Shown here: piece by piece, positions 59,482-64,000 of the stretch
Position numbering within the stretch: the stretch's first letter is position 1
How the letters are laid out: the number at the start of each line of letters is the position of its first letter
Assembly: GCA_024398955.1 (NCBI GenBank)
Contig: JAKSIG010000006.1
Coordinates: forward strand, 38,254-102,253
From: Fibrobacter sp.
Lineage (GTDB): Bacteria; Fibrobacterota; Fibrobacteria; Fibrobacterales; Fibrobacteraceae
Length of the DNA: 64,000 nucleotides
Reading direction: 5' to 3'
Translations under genes and position numbers: made by a program
The notes under the pieces: generated by a model
What the model was told of the DNA's origin: nothing
The model's database searches: none
What the model saw: only the letters and a program-made list of their open reading frames with translations

Positions 59482-62262
59482 ATGAAAAATCTGTTCAGAA
59501 CATTACCATTCCTACTGATGGTAGCTTTTTCTGCCTGTAGCGACAGATCGTCGGGATCTGCCGAAGCTACGGTTGACGAACCCTCTATTGCTGTTCCCGA
59601 GGGAATGGTCTTTGTTGCTGCCAATAAGAAAAATGTTGTTCTTGGTACAGATGATGGCTTGGCAAAAAGCAATGAACGTCCCGGGATGAGGGTGGAGTTC
59701 TCTTACGATTTTTGCATGGATCGCCATGAGGTTACCTGCGGGGAGTTTGCAAAATTGACCGACGGCCAATGGGGCGGTTTTGCTGATTGTGGGGTCGCTG
59801 CCGATACCAACCTTCCGATGGTCAACGTTACCTATTACGATGCGGTTCTTTATGCCAATGCCAAAAGCAAGGCTCACGATATGGATTCCTGCTATCAGTT
59901 TTCCGCAGTAGACCTGGATTCGGCAGGGCATTGTGTTGGCCTAGAGAACCTGACCTTGCTTACGGACGTAGATGGCTTTCGCCTGCCGACCGAAGCGGAA
60001 TGGATGCTTGTTGCCGCTAATCATTGGAAACCCGAAGAATCCTGGGACAGTAAAAATTCAGATTATGAGCTTCATCCTGTATGTTCTAGACAGACGGAAG
60101 CAAAGTCTTTCTGCGACATTGCAGGAAACGTTAAGGAATGGGTTAACGATTGGCTTGGTTACTTTAAGGATAGCTCCGTTTCTAATTATGCAGGTGCTCC
60201 AGATGGCGGCCGCCTTGGGGAACGAGTTGTAAAGGGTGGAAGTTTCCGCAATGATTTTGAAAACATTGATGCCTATAATCGCGGAGATGTGTACTCGGTA
60301 ACTTCCCTGACGAAGGGGGACTACCTGGGCTTTCGCCTAGCATACGGAAAAATTCCAGATGCTCTATGGATGGATAACAATGGGCTTGCCAGCACCTCTG
60401 TAATCCAGGTGACAACTTCGATAAAAAAAATGTATGGAGCTGTGGGCTCTTACCAGTCAAAACTGGTGTTCCGTAATGATGAGTCTGGCAACCTCGCCTT
60501 TGTGGATTTTGCCAGCGGATCAACTTCTGTTGTAGAGATTGCAGACACCGTCGATTCCTACCATCCCGATGTTTCTCCTGACGGGTCTAAGGTTGCCTTC
60601 TGTACGGGGCTTGAGGGCATTGCGCAGAAATCTAAACTGTATGTGCGCAATCTTGATTCTGCAGGAACAGGATTGGTCCAGCTGGATGTTGAATCTGCAG
60701 CCATTCCCCGCTGGCGAGTATCTGCGGGGGATACCTCCATCATTTACGTTTCTGATGCAGGCGAAAACAATGAAGATGGAGACTTCCTAAAGAAAAGTAC
60801 ATGGCAGGTTCCCTTTAGCAATGGCAAGTTTGGAACACCCCAAAAGTTGTTTGATGGTGCCTACCATGGCGGTGTCAGCGAAGATGGACGTCTGGCTGTT
60901 TCCGGTGCAAGACTTTTACGAGCTCGAGTTGTAGAGAATGGGCCCGAAAAGAAATCTCAGGATACTGTTTGGTATGGTTCCGAGCAAGCCTGCAATGCTT
61001 CTCTTTCCAATGACGGCTCTAAACGAACGCTCTTCCTGGATTTTAGCGGAAAGACAGGGCGTGATTTTGTCAAAAAGAAATATGGCGTTCACGAACAGCT
61101 CTTGATTGTAGACGAATCTGGGAAATTGATTCAGAATGTGGCTGCTCCGACTGGCTATAGTTTTGACCACAGCGAGTGGGTCCTGAATGCCAAGGAAAAT
61201 AGTGTTGCTGCAAACCTGGCCGTTGTTTCGCTTACAGGTGCCAATGGTTCCCATTCAAAAATTGCACTTGTAAATTTGGCGGATAGTAGTGTCGTCGCCC
61301 TGGTCTCGGGCAATGAACTTTGGCATCCTTGCCTATGGGTAAAACCGTCGGCTTCGGTAAAAATTGAATCCACCTTGAATCTAGACAGTGCCGGTGTCTA
61401 CCTATCAGAAATGCACGATGAAATGGCTTCCATTTATCGCTACAAAATGGAACTGTACTGGACAAATTTGCCCAAGACCGATGTCCTTATTATTGGAAGT
61501 TCCCGTGCAGAATTGGGGGTGGCACCAGATGAACTTTCGTCATGGAACGCCCTTAACATATCGGGAGTAGGCATTGATCCGGATAGAGATATTTACCTTA
61601 TTCGAAGTTATGCCATGAATCATGAGGAAAAGCTAAAGGCGATAGTTGTTTCGTTGGACCTGGACAATTGGCGAGATCATGACAAGGCTCTTGCTTCACT
61701 TCTGAATTCGGCTCCTGGCTATATATATGATATGAACCACAATTATTGGGCTGGCGGCGTTCCGAAGGATTTTGCAAAGATTGTTAAGAATTCCTATCCG
61801 CCCGAAAAGGCAATTTCTGAAATGTATTCCGATGCAGGCGGCCGCTACTCCAGAAGTCGCTCCTGGGATGCCGATGGCATTGAAAAACAGGGCGATTCCG
61901 TGTTTACTGAGTACGAAACCGTTTTCCTGGAAGATCGCATGCAGGCTATGGTAGACATTTCTGATTCGTTGGCAAAAAAAGGAATTTATCTCATCGGTGT
62001 TATATTCCCCCAAGCGCCTCAATACAAAGACCAAGGACGTTTGGGACGTTATGGTTTACAGCGTAGTGTTGCCGAAAAAGAAATTGCTTGGCTTGATTCC
62101 ATGGCCAATGCAAGAAAGTACTTCATCCTAATGGACGAGAATAAGATGGGTCGTCACGATTACAAAGATAGTCATGCCTACAATATGGACCATCTTTCTT
62201 ATGAAGGCGCAAAAAAGCTGACCGCAAGAATTGATTCTGTTCTAAAAACTTTAAAATGGTAA
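59482..62262 (+). CDS. TIGR02171-like Fibrobacter lipoprotein (FGE-sulfatase, beta-propeller, SGNH-like domains)
   Basis: Protein of 926 residues. The start at 59482 has CGGAGA upstream and gives a signal peptide with lipobox FSAC (C19). Domain 1 (about 35-300) is a formylglycine-generating-enzyme-like (SUMF1) fold: 'PEGMVFVAA', 'MDRHEVTCGEFA', 'LPTEAEWMLVA', 'IAGNVKEWVNDW', 'VVKGGSFRND'. Domain 2 (about 310-630) has TolB/WD40-like repeats ('HPDVSPDGSKVAFCTG'). Domain 3 (about 660-926) resembles an SGNH hydrolase with 'IIGSSRAELG' (GSS at 672-674) and 'NMDHLSYEGA' (D903, H904). Size, lipobox and layout fit the Fibrobacter succinogenes paralogous family TIGR02171, whose function is unknown. 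It probably acts at the cell surface. Confidence 0.85.
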   Translation: MKNLFRTLPFLLMVAFSACSDRSSGSAEATVDEPSIAVPEGMVFVAANKKNVVLGTDDGLAKSNERPGMRVEFSYDFCMDRHEVTCGEFAKLTDGQWGGFADCGVAADTNLPMVNVTYYDAVLYANAKSKAHDMDSCYQFSAVDLDSAGHCVGLENLTLLTDVDGFRLPTEAEWMLVAANHWKPEESWDSKNSDYELHPVCSRQTEAKSFCDIAGNVKEWVNDWLGYFKDSSVSNYAGAPDGGRLGERVVKGGSFRNDFENIDAYNRGDVYSVTSLTKGDYLGFRLAYGKIPDALWMDNNGLASTSVIQVTTSIKKMYGAVGSYQSKLVFRNDESGNLAFVDFASGSTSVVEIADTVDSYHPDVSPDGSKVAFCTGLEGIAQKSKLYVRNLDSAGTGLVQLDVESAAIPRWRVSAGDTSIIYVSDAGENNEDGDFLKKSTWQVPFSNGKFGTPQKLFDGAYHGGVSEDGRLAVSGARLLRARVVENGPEKKSQDTVWYGSEQACNASLSNDGSKRTLFLDFSGKTGRDFVKKKYGVHEQLLIVDESGKLIQNVAAPTGYSFDHSEWVLNAKENSVAANLAVVSLTGANGSHSKIALVNLADSSVVALVSGNELWHPCLWVKPSASVKIESTLNLDSAGVYLSEMHDEMASIYRYKMELYWTNLPKTDVLIIGSSRAELGVAPDELSSWNALNISGVGIDPDRDIYLIRSYAMNHEEKLKAIVVSLDLDNWRDHDKALASLLNSAPGYIYDMNHNYWAGGVPKDFAKIVKNSYPPEKAISEMYSDAGGRYSRSRSWDADGIEKQGDSVFTEYETVFLEDRMQAMVDISDSLAKKGIYLIGVIFPQAPQYKDQGRLGRYGLQRSVAEKEIAWLDSMANARKYFILMDENKMGRHDYKDSHAYNMDHLSYEGAKKLTARIDSVLKTLKW

Positions 62263-62284
62263 AGGCCCCTTTGGAGGAGCCTTA
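62261..62284 (-). terminator. Possible shared terminator between convergent genes
   Basis: A hairpin AAAGGC / GCCTTT with G/C-rich inner pairs starts at the stop codon of the TIGR02171-like gene and lies 14 nt beyond the end of the convergent methyltransferase gene. The T-run is very short on both strands. Confidence 0.4.
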
Positions 62285-62297
62285 AACCAGCTTTGGA

Positions 62298-63458
62298 TTA
62301 TTTCTTTTCCAGCATCACGATGGTTTCGAGATGCGGCGTGCCGGGGAACAAGTCCAGTGGCTGCACTTCGCGAACGCGGTAGCCGTAACGTTCCCATTCC
62401 TTGAGGGCGGCGGGAATTTCGTCGGTACCGCAGAACACATGGCAGACTCGAATGGGCTTACGCATGGCAAGAGCATGAATGACTCCCGGTTCGCAGCCCT
62501 TGCGGGGCGGGTCCAGCAAAATCTTTTCGGGTTCGCCAGGCACTACACGAGGCAGGCGCAGCTGTACGAATTCTTCGTCAATCTTGCCGGCGATAAACTT
62601 GTAGGGCTTCTTCAGGAACTTGGCACTGGCCTTTGCACTTTCGATGGAAGGGCCTTCCCATTCCACGCCCAGCACAGATTTTGCCGCTTCGCCCAATGCA
62701 AAGCTGAACAAACCGTAACCGCAGTACAAGTCCAGGAACTTGTCTTCCTTGGAAAGGCTCATCATGCGGCTGGCGGCCTTGATCAGGTTGTGGATTTGGC
62801 TTTCGTTAATCTGGCTGAAGCCCGTTACCGGATACTTCAGGCGGAAGTGACCCAGGTCCAAGGACATTTCGCGGGGGCCGTAAAGCTGCTTGAAGTTGAG
62901 GCCTTCGGTAGGGCGCTTGGCTTCCAGGTAGTAGTCGGATTCCGTGGTGTCTACGTAGGCGTGGGCTGCGGTCACGTTCAGTTCGCTCTTCTGCAGAACT
63001 TCGGAAATCTGCTTCAGCTTGCGGACGATGGTGGCGTCAATCTTCTTGATGTTGAAAATCACAACGCGGTAGCGGTAGGTGCCGCGGATGATGATCCAGT
63101 TCAGAGCGTAGGCCAGGGGCTTGTATGCCGGCGTAATCAGTTTCTCGAACAACAGGTTGTAAATCTTGTTGTGTTCTTCGGGCTCCAGCATGGAATCCTG
63201 GCGGTCGAACTGCAGGTTGCCCGGAACCATGGCCACACGACGCTTGCTGGTGGTGCGGTATCCGCGGGGCATGGGGCTTGCGATAACATTCTGGGGATTA
63301 CCCGCCAGGCGGTTCACTTCCCAGAATTCCTTGATGGCCTGGTTCTTGATCTTCAGTTCGTCCTTATAGTCGAACATGGCTAAGGATTCACCGTGGGCGG
63401 AATCCGCTTCACGGGTGTAGTTGGGAACGCAATTTGCAATGGCCTGTTCAAAAAACAT
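62298..63458 (-). CDS. TrmA/RlmD-family RNA (uracil-5-)-methyltransferase
   Basis: Protein of 386 residues. The SAM motif is 'FLDLYCGYGLFSFALG', 'ILLDPPRKGCEPG' follows, and the catalytic cysteine is in 'CHVFCGTDEIPAAL'. It ends with 'DLFPGTPHLETIVMLEK', as in RumA/TrmA enzymes that make 5-methyluridine in rRNA or tRNA. The N-terminal TRAM domain and the four Fe-S cysteines of RlmD are not seen, so the exact target base is unclear. AGAGG lies upstream of the start, and TACATTTG lies 23 nt upstream. Its promoter side carries two palindromes. Confidence 0.9.
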   Translation of the reverse strand: MFFEQAIANCVPNYTREADSAHGESLAMFDYKDELKIKNQAIKEFWEVNRLAGNPQNVIASPMPRGYRTTSKRRVAMVPGNLQFDRQDSMLEPEEHNKIYNLLFEKLITPAYKPLAYALNWIIIRGTYRYRVVIFNIKKIDATIVRKLKQISEVLQKSELNVTAAHAYVDTTESDYYLEAKRPTEGLNFKQLYGPREMSLDLGHFRLKYPVTGFSQINESQIHNLIKAASRMMSLSKEDKFLDLYCGYGLFSFALGEAAKSVLGVEWEGPSIESAKASAKFLKKPYKFIAGKIDEEFVQLRLPRVVPGEPEKILLDPPRKGCEPGVIHALAMRKPIRVCHVFCGTDEIPAALKEWERYGYRVREVQPLDLFPGTPHLETIVMLEKK

Positions 63459-63481
63459 GGGAACCTCTTTATTTACAGAAG

Positions 63482-63489
63482 CAAATGTA
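63482..63489 (-). promoter_or_regulatory. TAnnTTTG box before RNA methyltransferase
   Basis: On the minus strand TACATTTG lies 23 nt before the ATG, with AGAGG between. An identical 10-mer (GCAAATGTAG on the plus strand) occurs again at 63563-63572. Confidence 0.4.
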
Positions 63490-63507
63490 GAAAAAGGCGA
63501 GTGCTGC

Positions 63508-63572
63508 GACCAAAAACTTGTTTTTGGTCATTGCCGAGCCGCACCTACATGCAAGCTTGCTTGCAAATGTAG
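63508..63572. repeat. Two adjacent palindromes upstream of RNA methyltransferase
   Basis: First palindrome: GACCAAAAAC / GTTTTTGGTC (63508-63529). Second: CTACAT-GCAAGC / GCTTGC-AA-ATGTAG (63545-63572, one two-base bulge). Both have 2-nt centres and could extrude as cruciforms or form operators. They lie 50-115 nt upstream of the methyltransferase start. Confidence 0.6.
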
Positions 63573-63647
63573 ATAATGCGATTCTTTTTATAAAGAGCGA
63601 ATGTTTTCAAAAAAAATAGCGGGGTGAAAATGCAGTTTTTATCCCTC

Positions 63648-63955
63648 CCCCTCCTTTGAGGAGTGACTAGGGGAGGGTGCATCCAGCGAAAATTCCCCTC
63701 CTTTGAGGAGGGGCTAGGGGAGGGTGCATATAACAAAAAGCCCCTTCCTTTGAGGATGGGCTAGGGGAAGGCGCATTCAGCGAAAATCCCCCTCCTTTGA
63801 GGAGGGGTTAGGGGTGGGTGCATATAACAAAAATCCCCTTCCTTTGAGGAAGGGGTTTGGGGAAGTCTGCAATAAATCCCCCTCCTTTGAGGAGGGGCTA
63901 GGGGAGGGTGCATCCAGCGAAAATCCCCCTCCTTTGAGGAGGGGTTAGGGGAGGG
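63648..63955. repeat. Seven-unit tandem hairpin repeat array
   Basis: Seven units start at 63648, 63695, 63741, 63789, 63835, 63879 and 63926, spaced 44-48 bp. Each begins with a stem CCCCTCC-TTTGA-GGAGGGG or CCCCTTCC-TTTGA-GGAAGGGG, then (C/T)TAGGGGAGGGTGCAT. Linkers are of two kinds, CCAGCGAAAAT and ATAACAAAAA. No gene is seen from 63459 to the window end; the remaining 63573-63640 is AT-rich without clear elements. Confidence 0.9.
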
Positions 63956-63960
63956 TGTTA

Positions 63961-63991
63961 AAAAAGGCCCCTCGAATGAGGGACCTTTTTT
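63961..63991. terminator. Terminator-like hairpin at window end
   Basis: AAAAAGGCCCCTC / GAGGGACCTTTTT stem with one mismatch and a short loop, flanked by A and T runs. It follows the repeat array directly and probably ends a gene lying beyond the right edge on the minus strand, or closes the array on the plus strand. Confidence 0.55.
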
Positions 63992-64000
63992 ATCCAGAGC

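Noticed and set aside
63648..63955. CRISPR array
   Set aside because: The repeats are spaced regularly, but the linkers are repeated too, of only two kinds, and are only about 10 bases. No cas gene is nearby.
1..64000. tRNA, rRNA, tmRNA genes, insertion sequences or prophage genes
   Set aside because: None was recognised when intergenic regions were read on both strands; all gaps are short apart from the repeat regions described.

Overview
The window looks like a chromosomal segment of a Fibrobacter-type bacterium (phylum Fibrobacterota, gut cellulose degrader). The reasons are a 926-residue lipoprotein that fits the Fibrobacter-specific paralogous family TIGR02171, a GH44 beta-glucanase with a type IX-like C-terminal tail, a 2385-residue SprA-like protein, many lipoproteins with serine-rich or acidic stretches after the lipobox, and menaquinone synthesis by the futalosine route. 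No rRNA, tRNA, phage, insertion sequence or CRISPR array was seen. Most genes are chromosomal core or lineage-specific genes; no clear island was seen.

Layout. 1-3.3 kb: a 5'-cut coiled-coil protein, a VTC-type polyphosphate polymerase domain protein and a lamin-tail lipoprotein. 3.4-8.7 kb: a TolC/HlyD/two-permease export operon without an ATPase gene. 8.8-11.6 kb: GH44 enzyme and a membrane zinc protease. 11.6-15.2 kb (minus): glmS and scpA with a very long acidic tail. 15.3-17.8 kb: FKBP isomerase and M23 peptidase lipoproteins. 17.9-21.4 kb (minus): a leucine-rich repeat protein followed by two S41 protease lipoproteins. 21.7-25.5 kb: an AIPR-family protein and a biotin-dependent carboxyltransferase. 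25.8-32.9 kb: SprA-like outer-membrane translocon. 33.0-36.8 kb (minus): batD, batE and mqnC. 37.0-38.4 kb: a frameshifted esterase. 38.6-47.1 kb: ModF-like ATPase, Mrp and DUF971, a short primary-like sigma factor, two TPR proteins, RlpA and a small orphan. 47.1-51.7 kb (minus): prfA, prmC and a TAXI binding protein paired with GltS. 51.8-55.5 kb: trmO, a small alarmone hydrolase, two signalling genes that look internally deleted (STAS and RelA/SpoT) and a diguanylate cyclase. 55.5-59.4 kb (minus): MFS, MBL-fold, Nudix and sugar-nucleotide genes. 59.5-63.5 kb: the TIGR02171-like lipoprotein and an RNA uracil methyltransferase. 63.6-64.0 kb: a tandem hairpin repeat array.

Themes. Secretion and the cell surface dominate: a SprA translocon, a TPR lipoprotein that may be its SprE/PorW partner, and cargo-like C-terminal domains on the GH44 enzyme and the broken esterase. 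The most system-like novelty is a solute-binding protein of the TAXI class directly upstream of a GltS carrier, with no TRAP membrane subunits, suggesting a binding-protein-dependent glutamate-type transporter. A second theme is nucleotide signalling at 52.6-55.5 kb.

Non-coding structure is also notable. There are three tracts with strict 7-bp periodicity, a 7-unit array of 44-48 bp hairpins with compensatory arm changes, and a recurrent TAnnTTT(A/G) motif before genes. At several genes that motif ends only 4-7 nt before the start codon with no ribosome-binding site, suggesting leaderless transcripts.
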